A stretch of 57,733 nucleotides of DNA from B2-G16 sp964528085 (GTDB lineage Bacteria > Bipolaricaulota > Bipolaricaulia > UBA7950 > UBA9294). The notes beneath the pieces are model-generated. The model did not search any database. It saw only the letters and a program-made list of their open reading frames with translations, and was not told the origin of the DNA. Numbering within the stretch: position 1 is the stretch's first letter; each line of letters opens with the position of its first letter. Location: positions 1 through 57,733 of the forward strand of contig CAZGRE010000003.1 of the NCBI GenBank assembly GCA_964528085.1. The letters run 5' to 3'. This document shows, in pieces, positions 32,948 through 41,126 of the stretch. The position numbers and the translations under genes were made by a program.

Positions 32948-34021
32948 GTGGCTGAGACGGTGATCCGACGGATCGCTCATCTCGACATGGACGCGTTCTT
33001 CGCGGCGGTCGAGCAGCACGACTTCCCTCCCTACCGCGGGAAACCGGTGATCGTCGGCGGTCTCGGGCCGCGCGGCGTCGTCTCGACCGCCTCGTACGAG
33101 GCGCGGCGATTCGGTGTAAGGAGCGCGATGCCGATCGCCCTGGCGCGGAAGCGTTGTCCGGATGGGATCTATCTCCGTCCCCGGTTCGAACGGTATAAGG
33201 AGGTCTCCTCCGCTGTCCGCGCGATCCTCGCTGAGTATTCGCCGGTGATCGAGGCGATCTCACTCGATGAGGCGTTCTTCGATCTCTCGAACCAGGGGGA
33301 GACGTTCGCCTCAGCACGTGCGGTTGCTGAGGAGATCAAACGCCGCGTCCTGGCCGAGACCGGGCTCACCTGCTCGGTCGGAATAGCAGCGAATCGCTTC
33401 CTCGCCAAGCTCGCCTCCGAGCTCGATAAGCCGGACGGGTTGAGGCTGATCGAGCCGGAGCGCATCGAGGAGGTTTTAGACCCCCTCCCGGTCGGTGCGA
33501 TCTGGGGTGTGGGGAAGGTGACGGAGCGGAGGCTGAAGGGGCTCGGGATCCTGACCGTACGCGACCTGAGGCTCACCCCCCTCTCCCTCCTCATCCGGGA
33601 GTTCGGGAGGATGGGAGGGCGGTTGCACGAGCTCGCCTGCGGGATAGACGAGACCCCGCTCTGCCGTGAGATCGGCTCGCGGTCGATCTCGAGCGAGGTG
33701 ACCTACCCGTTCGATCTCGTCGATCCGGGGACGATCGAGGCGGAGGTCCGCCGGCTCGCGCGCCAGGTCGCGCGAGCCCTCCGCGAATCGTCCTTGCTCT
33801 GCCGGACGGTGAGGATCAAGGTCCGCTACCCCGACTTCAGGACGGTCACGCGTCAGGCCCGGCTCGGCGTGGGAATCGATTCGGAGCGGCTGATCGAGAC
33901 GGTGGCGGTCTATCTCCTCCGCGAGCGGGTAAGGCTCGATGAACGGGGGGTCCGCCTGATCGGGGTCGGGGCGGCGAACCTCGCCGAGACGAAGGCGCGG
34001 CAGCTCCCGCTCTTCGAATGA
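32948..34021 (+). CDS. dinB: DNA polymerase IV (Y family)
   Basis: This 357-residue translesion polymerase starts at GTG 32948 with AAAGGGG upstream. It shows RRIAHLDMDAFFAAVEQ (first catalytic Asp), SYEARRFGVRSAMPI, ISLDEAFFDLS (catalytic Asp-Glu), CSVGIAANRFLAKLASELDKPDGL and the helix-hairpin-helix IWGVGKVTERRLKGLGI. It ends with a possible beta-clamp-binding peptide QLPLFE at the C-terminus. It is divergent from the THEP1 gene. Confidence 0.95.
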   Translation: MAETVIRRIAHLDMDAFFAAVEQHDFPPYRGKPVIVGGLGPRGVVSTASYEARRFGVRSAMPIALARKRCPDGIYLRPRFERYKEVSSAVRAILAEYSPVIEAISLDEAFFDLSNQGETFASARAVAEEIKRRVLAETGLTCSVGIAANRFLAKLASELDKPDGLRLIEPERIEEVLDPLPVGAIWGVGKVTERRLKGLGILTVRDLRLTPLSLLIREFGRMGGRLHELACGIDETPLCREIGSRSISSEVTYPFDLVDPGTIEAEVRRLARQVARALRESSLLCRTVRIKVRYPDFRTVTRQARLGVGIDSERLIETVAVYLLRERVRLDERGVRLIGVGAANLAETKARQLPLFE

Positions 34022-34042
34022 TGGGACATCCCGCACCTATGC

Positions 34043-34088
34043 AGGGGAAGGAATCGATTGCTCGGAGGGTCCTTTCCCCTTAGGTTTT
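34043..34088 (+). terminator. Probable imperfect terminator after dinB
   Basis: AGGGGAAGGA (34043-34052) can pair with TCCTTTCCCCT (34070-34080) with a one-base bulge, and TTTT follows at 34085-34088. The long loop makes this a moderate candidate. Confidence 0.45.
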
Positions 34089-34104
34089 AAGCGAGGTGAT
34101 CGCC

Positions 34105-35217
34105 ATGCGACGGGCGGTGTTCGTTCTCGGAGTAATCATCTTCGGCTTTGCGTGGTTTGTGTTTTCGATGCCACTTTGCGATTATCGATCCCCCTTGACC
34201 GATCTTTCCGATCTTTCGATCGCGTTTTCGTATCAGTACCACAACGATCCGTACGGGCTGAAGGATGAGGACGTAAATCAGGGCCGGTTCAACGTCTCCT
34301 ACGTCCGCTTGTACGATACCCCTGAGTTCGGGTTCGACGTCTCGTTGAGTAACGATATGGCGATATCCGTCCTCGATGTCTCGACCTATACGATGAGCGC
34401 CGACGGGAGCTACAAGCGTTACTTCGCCTCCGAAGGGGATTACTTCGCGTTCGCCGGCGGGATCGTGAGGAGCTCCTCTTCTTACGAGGCGCTGGGGCTT
34501 TCGGTGAACCTCGGGATCGGCTACGGCCGGTTCACCGACGTCACACCCCTGGCAAAGGCGACGAGGATCGATGACTACCTCGTGAACCGGGGGACGCTCA
34601 CCGCTCACCTCCATCCGGTCGATCTCCAGGCCCTCGCCGGCGAGATCGGGAGCATCGCCTCCTACGATTCCTTAGCCGACCTCCTCGCCGCGGTTCAGGA
34701 CATCATCGAGGGCTCAGGGTACCTCAAGGCAGGAGGGCTCGACGCCCTCGACATCTCGGAGATCACCCGCCTGATCGAGGAGGAGGGGTTCTCCCGCTAC
34801 TGCGGCTGGGATTTAAAGTTCGGGATCGGCTACCAGCTCCTCGACCCGTCGAGGGAGGCCAACGACGTCCTCGTTACCGGGGCTCTGAACTATGCGTTCA
34901 CCTCGACGCCGAAGGCCCAATTCCTCGTCCAGGGGAGCTTCTCCGGCCCTCCGACGATCCTCGAGCGAAACAGGGTCGATCTGATGGCATCCTACGACTA
35001 CCTGATCGCCGATTTCCTCACGGCTGGGGTGAGTTACCGGTTCTCGCGGGAGACGTACGGCGGCGTCCCGACCGACACCCACCGGGTATCCTTCGATATC
35101 TCCTTGAAGCCGCTCTCCTCGGCCGATGTCGGGCTGAGCGTCATCCTCGAACACCGACCGTACTACCTCGAGTGGAGCGTCGACATCGCCCTCTCTATCA
35201 CCATGGATCTCCTCTAA
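34105..35217 (+). CDS. Exported beta-rich (possible outer-membrane barrel) hypothetical protein
   Basis: This 370-residue protein starts at ATG 34105 behind GAGGTGA. A signal sequence (residues ~1-23) is followed by many segments of alternating hydrophobic residues rich in Tyr, Phe, Ser and Gly, e.g. GEDVNQ-flanked FNVSYVRLYDTPEFGFDVSL, FLVQGSFSG, LMASYDYLIA and FLTAGVSYRFSRETYGG, ending in strand-like LEWSVDIALSITMDLL. This pattern fits a beta-barrel in an outer envelope. A helical insertion lies around residues 165-225. I recognise no named family. The gene is monocistronic and its stop overlaps the Nudix gene by 4 bp. Confidence 0.7.
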   Translation: MRRAVFVLGVIIFGFAWFVFSMPLCDYRSPLTDLSDLSIAFSYQYHNDPYGLKDEDVNQGRFNVSYVRLYDTPEFGFDVSLSNDMAISVLDVSTYTMSADGSYKRYFASEGDYFAFAGGIVRSSSSYEALGLSVNLGIGYGRFTDVTPLAKATRIDDYLVNRGTLTAHLHPVDLQALAGEIGSIASYDSLADLLAAVQDIIEGSGYLKAGGLDALDISEITRLIEEEGFSRYCGWDLKFGIGYQLLDPSREANDVLVTGALNYAFTSTPKAQFLVQGSFSGPPTILERNRVDLMASYDYLIADFLTAGVSYRFSRETYGGVPTDTHRVSFDISLKPLSSADVGLSVILEHRPYYLEWSVDIALSITMDLL

Positions 35218-35852
35218 TCCGTAGCCCGATCAAGGGTTGCGACCACCCCCGCCATCGTCGCATCGCACAGGAGGTTCACCCCCTGCGATATCGGAACGAG
35301 CCTCGCCTCTTCGATCTCGTCCGGGGCCGGGATCGGTTCCCCGAGGAGCCTGACGCGGTAGAAGAGCATGATCCAATGAAGGCCCGAGGAGCGGCCGACC
35401 TTCGCTCGGACGGAGACCAACCCATCGATTTCGGCGCCGGTGTTCAATTCCTCCTTGATCTCCCGGGCGAGCCCGTCCTCCGGGTTCTCTCCAAATTCAA
35501 GAAACCCTCCTGGAAGTGACCAGAGGCCGGCGGTCAGGCCGCGGCTTGACTTCACGAGGAGGATCGAGTCCTCTTCGATAGCGATCCCCTCGACGACGAC
35601 GCGCGGCATCGATGCGTGCACCGCGGCGCGGACGGCCGGGCTGACATCCGTACGCTCCGGCATCTCGTCCTTCCCCGGCCAGGAGAAAGGGTGGGAGGGA
35701 AGGTGGGGGACGCAGAACCATACGTCCTTCTCCTTTCCCAGGGGGGCGATCCGCTCGATCGGGAACGGGACTTCGTCAGGCTTCGGCAAGTCGAGGTATC
35801 CGTTCCGCCTGACGAGGAAGATCCGGCCATCGGTTTCGATATAGTAGCGCAT
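35214..35852 (-). CDS. Nudix hydrolase
   Basis: This 212-residue protein starts at ATG 35852 with GGAGGAGGGG upstream and a TAGAAT box at 35871-35876. The Nudix box is complete: GGFLEFGENPEDGLAREIKEELNTGAEI around residues 114-141. The N-terminal ~70 residues form a separate domain, as in NADH pyrophosphatase-like or ADP-sugar hydrolases, but no zinc ribbon is visible. The substrate is probably a nucleoside diphosphate derivative; which one cannot be told. Confidence 0.9.
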   Translation of the reverse strand: MRYYIETDGRIFLVRRNGYLDLPKPDEVPFPIERIAPLGKEKDVWFCVPHLPSHPFSWPGKDEMPERTDVSPAVRAAVHASMPRVVVEGIAIEEDSILLVKSSRGLTAGLWSLPGGFLEFGENPEDGLAREIKEELNTGAEIDGLVSVRAKVGRSSGLHWIMLFYRVRLLGEPIPAPDEIEEARLVPISQGVNLLCDATMAGVVATLDRATD

Positions 35853-35898
35853 CGGACCCCTCCTCCTTCTATTCTAACCAGGAGGGGGAGACCCCGCT

Positions 35899-35927
35899 TG
35901 CGGCCTGGGATGGGGACGGTGATAATT
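35899..35927 (+). promoter_or_regulatory. Promoter of the NfnAB-like operon
   Basis: TTGCGG (35899-35904), a 17-bp spacer and GATAAT (35922-35927) lie 43 bp before the GTG start of the first gene, which has GGGAGGAGGGG as ribosome-binding site. Confidence 0.55.
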
Positions 35928-35970
35928 CGCCGACCGGCCGGGACTGGTAGAGGGCCGGGAGGAGGGGTGT

Positions 35971-36819
35971 GTGTACAAGATACTTAAGAAACGGACCCTC
36001 GGTCCGAAGATCCGCGAGTACGTGATCGAGGCCCCCGAGGTCGCCCGCGCCGGGAAGGCCGGGCAGTTCATCGTCCTTCGGTTGCATGAGAGAGGGGAGA
36101 GGATCCCGCTCACCATTGTCGATTGCGATGAGGGAACCGGCGGTGTGACCCTGGTCGTCCAGGAGGTCGGCAAAAGCACGCTTGAGATGGGCGACCGCTA
36201 CGGGGAAGGGGACTTTATCCTCGATTTCGTCGGGCCGCTCGGCCGACCGACCGAGGTCTCCCGCTACGGGACGGTGATCGGGGTCGGAGGGGGCGTCGGG
36301 ATCGCCCCCCTCCTCCCGATCGTCCGCGCCCTGAAAGGGGCAGGGAACGAGGTGATCGGGATCATTGGCGCCCGCTCGAAGGACCTCCTCTTCTACGAAG
36401 ATCTGATGGCCGAGGCCTGCGACGAGCTCCACGTCGTGACCGACGACGGGTCGTACGGGAGCAAGGGGTTCGTCAGCGATCCGCTCCGCGAGATCCTCTC
36501 CTCCGGCCGGAAGGCCGATCGGGTATGGGCGATCGGCCCGGCGGTGATGATGAAGGCCTGCGTCGGGGTGACGCGGGAGTTCGACGTCCCGACGGTCGTC
36601 AGCCTGAACTCGGTGATGATCGACGGGACAGGGATGTGTGGCGGTTGCCGCGTCGAGGTCGGGGGGAAAGCGAAGTTCGCCTGCGTCGATGGCCCGGAGT
36701 TCGATGGATTCGCCGTCGATTTCGATCTTCTCATCGCCCGGCAGCGGTTCTACGCCGAGGAGGAGGCGTGCGCGCTCGAGCGCTATCTCGCATCGCGTAA
36801 GGAAGGAGGCGAGGAATGA
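35971..36819 (+). CDS. FAD/NAD-binding, 2Fe-2S subunit (NfnA / SudB-like)
   Basis: This 282-residue protein has the ferredoxin-NADP reductase fold: KAGQFIVLRLHERGERIPLT (FAD), GTVIGVGGGVGIAPLLPI (NAD), and a C-terminal cysteine cluster MCGGCRVEVGGKAKFACVDGPEFDG for a [2Fe-2S] centre. It starts at GTG 35971. With the next gene it forms the NfnAB/SudAB pair. NfnAB couples NADH, NADPH and ferredoxin by electron bifurcation; SudAB reduces sulfur. The ferredoxin-using aldehyde oxidoreductase in this window favours the redox-balancing role (inference). Confidence 0.9.
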   Translation: MYKILKKRTLGPKIREYVIEAPEVARAGKAGQFIVLRLHERGERIPLTIVDCDEGTGGVTLVVQEVGKSTLEMGDRYGEGDFILDFVGPLGRPTEVSRYGTVIGVGGGVGIAPLLPIVRALKGAGNEVIGIIGARSKDLLFYEDLMAEACDELHVVTDDGSYGSKGFVSDPLREILSSGRKADRVWAIGPAVMMKACVGVTREFDVPTVVSLNSVMIDGTGMCGGCRVEVGGKAKFACVDGPEFDGFAVDFDLLIARQRFYAEEEACALERYLASRKEGGEE

Positions 36820-38198
36820 TCCGAGAGAAGCAGATCCCGATGCGCGAGCAGCCCCCCGAGGAGCGGATCCATAATTTCGCCGAGGTCCCGTTCGGCTACA
36901 CCGAGGACGAGGCCGTCCTCGAGGCCGAGCGCTGCCTTCAGTGCCCGAATGCCCCGTGCATCGAGGGATGCCCGGTCGGGATAAACATCCCCCTGTTCAT
37001 CGAACACGTGAAGAACCGGCGCTTCGCCGAGGCGATCGCGACGATAATGGAGGCGAACTCCCTCCCCGCCGTCTGCGGCCGGGTCTGTCCGCAGGAGAGC
37101 CAGTGCCAAGGGGTCTGCACCCTCGGCAAGCGGTTCGAGCCGGTGGCGATCGGGCGGCTCGAGCGGTTCTGCGCCGATTGGGCGGCGGAGAACGCCCCGG
37201 TCAGGGTTGAGGTTCCAAGGGAGACGGGGAAGCGGGTCGCGGTGATCGGCTCCGGCCCGGCCGGCCTGACCGCGGCGGGTGAGCTGAGGAAGCTCGGACA
37301 CGCCGTGACCGTGTTCGAGGTGTTGCACGCCCCGGGCGGCGTGTTGATGTACGGGATCCCCGAGTTCCGCCTTCCGAAGGAGATCGTAAAGCGGGAGATC
37401 GATTCCCTCTGCTCTATCGGGGTCGAGATCCTCGTCAACCGGGTCGTCGGGAGGCTCGTAACCGTCGATCAGCTCCTTGCGGACGGGTACGACGCCGTGT
37501 TCATCGGGACCGGCGCCGGGCTACCCCGCTTCCTCGGGGTCCCGGGGGAGAACCTAAACGGCGTCTACTCGGCGAACGAGTTTCTCACCCGGACGAACCT
37601 GATGCGCGCCTATCTCTTCCCCGAGTACGACACCCCGATCAAGGTCGGGAGGCGCGTCGTCACCGTAGGAGGGGGGAACGTCGCCATGGACTCGTCCCGG
37701 ACCGCCCTCCGCCTCGGTGCGGAGGAGTCGATCATCCTCTACCGCCGCGGGGAGGTGGAGCTCCCGGCACGGGAGGAGGAGGTCCATCACGCGAAAGAGG
37801 AGGGAATCCGGTTCGAGCTCCTTACGAGCCCGGTCGAGTTCATCGGTGAGTCCGGGATGCTCCGGGCCGTCCGCTGCATCAGGATGGAGCTCGGTGAGCC
37901 GGATGAGAGCGGTAGGAGGAGGCCGGTCCCGATCCCCGACTCGGAGTTCGAGATCGAGGTGGATACCGCCGTGATCGCGATCGGGAATCAGCCTCATCCC
38001 CTCATCCCCCAGACTACGGCCGGCCTCGAGGTGACCCGGCGGGGGAACATCGTCGCCGATCCGAGGACCGGTGAGACGAGCAAGCCGGGCGTCTTCGCCG
38101 GCGGGGATATCGTCACCGGGGCGGCGACGGTGATCGAGGCGATGGGCGCCGGGAAGCGCGCCGCCGCTGCGATCGACGCCTACCTCGCTGGAGGATAA
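36816..38198 (+). CDS. NADPH-dependent glutamate synthase-like / NfnB subunit
   Basis: This 460-residue flavoprotein starts at ATG 36816, overlapping the preceding stop (ATGA). It has two N-terminal [4Fe-4S] cysteine sets (CLQCPNAPCIEGCPVGINIP and CGRVCPQESQCQGVC), FAD site RVAVIGSGPAGLTAAGELRKLGHAVTVFE and NADPH site VVTVGGGNVAMDSSRTALRLGA. This is the GltD/NfnB/SudA architecture. No GltB large subunit is near, so glutamate synthase activity is unlikely. A strong terminator follows at 38318. Confidence 0.93.
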   Translation: MIREKQIPMREQPPEERIHNFAEVPFGYTEDEAVLEAERCLQCPNAPCIEGCPVGINIPLFIEHVKNRRFAEAIATIMEANSLPAVCGRVCPQESQCQGVCTLGKRFEPVAIGRLERFCADWAAENAPVRVEVPRETGKRVAVIGSGPAGLTAAGELRKLGHAVTVFEVLHAPGGVLMYGIPEFRLPKEIVKREIDSLCSIGVEILVNRVVGRLVTVDQLLADGYDAVFIGTGAGLPRFLGVPGENLNGVYSANEFLTRTNLMRAYLFPEYDTPIKVGRRVVTVGGGNVAMDSSRTALRLGAEESIILYRRGEVELPAREEEVHHAKEEGIRFELLTSPVEFIGESGMLRAVRCIRMELGEPDESGRRRPVPIPDSEFEIEVDTAVIAIGNQPHPLIPQTTAGLEVTRRGNIVADPRTGETSKPGVFAGGDIVTGAATVIEAMGAGKRAAAAIDAYLAGG

Positions 38199-38317
38199 GA
38201 GATTTCCGATTTAGGGTGCTGCATGTCACCGGTCCATGCCGCCTGTGTCCCGGATCATTTATGGGTCATATGTCATCATCATCCGGCAGACAGCTAGCAC
38301 CACCCGGTGCCGCGGAG

Positions 38318-38350
38318 GATGGAGGGGGGTTCCCCCTCCATCTCTCTTTT
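38318..38350 (+). terminator. Rho-independent terminator of the NfnAB-like operon
   Basis: An 11-bp perfect stem, GATGGAGGGGG (38318-38328) with CCCCCTCCATC (38332-38342), has a 3-nt loop and is followed by TCTCTTTT. The 120 bases between the nfnB stop and this hairpin hold nothing recognisable. Confidence 0.85.
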
Positions 38351-39381
38351 CAAGGTCGGCGATCGACGAGGTGACCGGCCTGGGAGTCAGCGAACAGCCC
38401 GGGAGCACCCCCCGTGTGGATGAAGACGACGACCTCCTCGCCCTGGAAGTGGCCGCTCCTGATCAAGTCGATCAGCCCGGCCATCGCCTTTCCGGTGTAG
38501 ACGGGATCGAGGATGATCCCCTCGGCCCGGGCGGTGAGGAGGATCGCCTCCTTCATCCCCTCGGTCGGTAGTCCGTATCCCGGGCCGATGTAGTCGTCGG
38601 TCACCCGGACCGCCTTCTTTGGAATCGTCAGGTCGAGCTCGAGCTTCGCAGTCGCCTCGTTCAACTGGCGGTCGATCCGCTTGGTCAGGGTCGTCCGGTC
38701 GGTCGCGACGCTTACCCCGAGGACATCGATCTCCCCTCCACCGTACAGGTATGAGCCGAGGATCAGCCCGGTCTGGGTGCTCGACGTCCCGCATGCGGTG
38801 ACGATCGCGTCGGCGGCGAGGTTGCGCTCGCGAAGCTGGGAGACGATCTCGAGGACGCACCCCGAATACCCGAGGGCGCCGTGGATCGGCCTGCACCCGT
38901 TCGGGATGAAGTAGGGGACCTTCCCCTCCTTTCTCAGCCTCTCTGCGATCTGTGCGGCCTTCTCATCGGCGATCCGATCGATCTCCTCCTTCGCCGGATG
39001 CCATTCCCCCCCGACGAAGTGGATCTCCTTCACCCCGAGGATCCGGTCGATCAACAGGTTCCCGCTCGTCGTCCTCGGCTCCTCACCGCGGAGGATGAGG
39101 ATCGTCTCCAATCCGAGCCGGTTGCACGCAGCTGCGGTCAGCCGGACGTGGTTGCTCTGCACCCCTCCGACGGTGATGACGGTCGTCGCCTTCTCGCGCA
39201 GCGCCTCAGCGAGGGCGTACTCGAGCTTGCGCAGCTTGTTCCCGCCGAGGCCGAGGCCGGTCATGTCGTCCCTCTTCATGAATATCCGTGGCCCGCCGAG
39301 CTGCTCGCTCAGGTTTCGAAGCTCCTGAAGCGGGGTGGGAAAGATCCCGAGTGAAACCCTCTCTACCGTGCCGATCTGCAT
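38350..39381 (-). CDS. D-cysteine desulfhydrase / ACC deaminase family PLP enzyme
   Basis: This 343-residue fold-type II PLP enzyme starts at ATG 39381, with AGGGGATGAG upstream. Motifs are PTPLQELRNLSEQLGGPRIFMKRDDMTGLGLGGNKLRKLEYALAEA (PLP lysine in GNKLRK), GGVQSNHVRLTAAACNRLG, CGTSSTQTGLILG and DPVYTGKAMAGLIDL. The family converts D-cysteine to pyruvate, sulfide and ammonia or deaminates aminocyclopropane carboxylate. Divergence from a racemase-containing cluster suggests a D-amino acid substrate (inference). Confidence 0.9.
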   Translation of the reverse strand: MQIGTVERVSLGIFPTPLQELRNLSEQLGGPRIFMKRDDMTGLGLGGNKLRKLEYALAEALREKATTVITVGGVQSNHVRLTAAACNRLGLETILILRGEEPRTTSGNLLIDRILGVKEIHFVGGEWHPAKEEIDRIADEKAAQIAERLRKEGKVPYFIPNGCRPIHGALGYSGCVLEIVSQLRERNLAADAIVTACGTSSTQTGLILGSYLYGGGEIDVLGVSVATDRTTLTKRIDRQLNEATAKLELDLTIPKKAVRVTDDYIGPGYGLPTEGMKEAILLTARAEGIILDPVYTGKAMAGLIDLIRSGHFQGEEVVVFIHTGGAPGLFADSQAGHLVDRRP

Positions 39382-39481
39382 CTCATCCCCTTTCATCATC
39401 AGTCTATCCAGCGGGGAGGCCTGATCACAACCCTGGCACGACGGGTGATCCGTCGGTAGGATCATCCAAGAAGGAGGGACG

Positions 39482-40432
39482 GTGGACTGGAAGCCGTACT
39501 ACCGGTCGGAACTCGTGACCCCGGGAGTCCGCGAGCTCCTGATCGGCTACCTTGAGGAGGGGAGGGACCCGCTGATCGAGGAGGGGTTGAAACGCGGTGC
39601 GATCGTCTCGTTCCCGCACACCTCCGTTCACTACTCAGGCCCACTCCAGGCGCGGCTCGTCTCCTCCCTCTACCGCTGTGGAATCTCTCGGATCATTGTC
39701 CTCGGCGTCCTGCACGGGATCGGGATCCCCGCCTTCCGCCGGGCGCGGGACGGGGATCTTTCGGCCGACGAGCGGAAGGGGGCGTTCGAGGAGATCAAAG
39801 GTGGGTTCGTCCCGGAGGGGGATCGTTTTGAGACCCCGTTCGGGGGGTATCCGACCTGGATTCCTGAAACTTGGGATGGATCGATCAGGATCGATCGCTT
39901 CGGGCTCCTCTCCTCCGAGTTCTCGCTTGATACGTTCGTATCGATCCTCCGTCTGGGGGCGGATCTGTTTAAGAGAAGGCCGATTCCGATCCTTCCGTTG
40001 TTCATCGGGATGACGCGCGAGCCGGTGAGCCAAGATTTTTCCGTCGCTTCCAAGCTCGCCTCGTTCCTCCGGAGGATCGTCGGGCCGGACGTTGCCGTTG
40101 TGACGACCGGGGATCTTGTCCACTACGGCACCGCTTACGCCTCCCCTGGCGAGGAGGTAGGGGAGGACGGTCCCCTCCTCGAGGAGAGGTTCAAGGGGAT
40201 GGTCATCCGGATGCTCGAAGCAGGGCTCGTCCGCGGAGACGACGAGGAGGCCTACCGGATATCGACCGACGGGCTGAAGAGCGATCAGCGCGAGGTCCTC
40301 CCGGTCATCGCCGCTTATCTTAAACGGAGGGGGTCCTATCGGATCCTTCATTTCGAGCTCTCCGACTATGCCGGGATCCTCTCCGTCGATCGGCCCTGTC
40401 GGGTGGGGAGTGCGCTTCTGATCTACGGTTGA
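39482..40432 (+). CDS. Memo-like protein (AmmeMemoRadiSam system protein B family)
   Basis: This 316-residue protein starts at GTG 39482 behind GGAGGGA. It shows the Memo landmarks in diverged form: IVSFPHTSVHYSGPLQARLVSSL, RIIVLGVLHG and VVTTGDLVHYG near residue 210, which resemble PHAGY-YSG and SSDMSHYG. Memo proteins are non-haem iron-binding relatives of extradiol dioxygenases. No AMMECR1 or radical-SAM partner is nearby, unlike the usual three-gene setting. It precedes the racemase by 10 bp. Confidence 0.75.
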   Translation: MDWKPYYRSELVTPGVRELLIGYLEEGRDPLIEEGLKRGAIVSFPHTSVHYSGPLQARLVSSLYRCGISRIIVLGVLHGIGIPAFRRARDGDLSADERKGAFEEIKGGFVPEGDRFETPFGGYPTWIPETWDGSIRIDRFGLLSSEFSLDTFVSILRLGADLFKRRPIPILPLFIGMTREPVSQDFSVASKLASFLRRIVGPDVAVVTTGDLVHYGTAYASPGEEVGEDGPLLEERFKGMVIRMLEAGLVRGDDEEAYRISTDGLKSDQREVLPVIAAYLKRRGSYRILHFELSDYAGILSVDRPCRVGSALLIYG

Positions 40433-40442
40433 AGGGAGTGAT

Positions 40443-41126
40443 ATGCAGAGAGGGAAGACGGTCGGTGTCATCGGCGGGATGGGGCCGGCGGCGACGGTCG
40501 AGTTCTTCCGGCGGCTCGTCGCCGCCACTCCGGCGGAGGCCGATCAGGATCACCTGCACGTCATAATCGACAGCGATCCGAGCGTCCCCGATCGTACGGC
40601 GGGGATCCTCGGTTGCGGTGAGGATCCGCTCCCCGCCCTCGTTTCGATGGCGAGGAGGTTGAAGGCAGCGGGGGCGGACTTCCTCGTCGTCCCGTGCAAC
40701 ACCGCCCATCACTACCTTTCTGCCATCAGGGATGCGGTCGGTATCCCCATCCTCGACATGCCGGCCGAGGCGGCGGCAAGGATCGATCAGACCCCCCTCG
40801 GCCTCCTTGCAACCGATGGGACGATCGCAACCGAGGTCTACCAGCGCGCCTTCTCCGAGCGGGGGATCGAGCTTATCATCCCGGCCAGGGAGGATCAGTC
40901 GGCCGTGATGCGGGTGATCGAGGGGATAAAAAAAGGGGAGGACCCATCAACGTTTACCGGGGTGATCGCATCGATCGTATCCCGGCTGACCGGTGCGAAG
41001 GGGGTGATCGCCGGCTGCACGGAGATCTCCCTCATCGATGGTGATATGATGCCGCTACCATGGATCGATCCGCTCGACGCCCTCGTCGCTGCGACGATCC
41101 GCGAGGGACTGAAGGAGGATGGATGA
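40443..41126 (+). CDS. Aspartate/glutamate racemase family protein
   Basis: This 227-residue enzyme starts at ATG 40443 with GAAGGGAG upstream. It carries both catalytic cysteines of the cofactor-independent family: Cys85 in VVPCNTAHHY and Cys192 in IAGCTEISLI, and the N-terminal VGVIGGMGPAATVEFF. It should interconvert L- and D-aspartate or glutamate. The stop overlaps the amidohydrolase start in ATGA, so the two are translationally coupled. Confidence 0.92.
   Translation: MQRGKTVGVIGGMGPAATVEFFRRLVAATPAEADQDHLHVIIDSDPSVPDRTAGILGCGEDPLPALVSMARRLKAAGADFLVVPCNTAHHYLSAIRDAVGIPILDMPAEAAARIDQTPLGLLATDGTIATEVYQRAFSERGIELIIPAREDQSAVMRVIEGIKKGEDPSTFTGVIASIVSRLTGAKGVIAGCTEISLIDGDMMPLPWIDPLDALVAATIREGLKEDG

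Noticed and set aside
32895..33317. N-terminal extension of the THEP1 NTPase
   Set aside because: The open frame runs upstream to 33317, but it overlaps the start of dinB and is Arg/Pro-rich noise; the conserved P-loop protein starts at ATG 32894.
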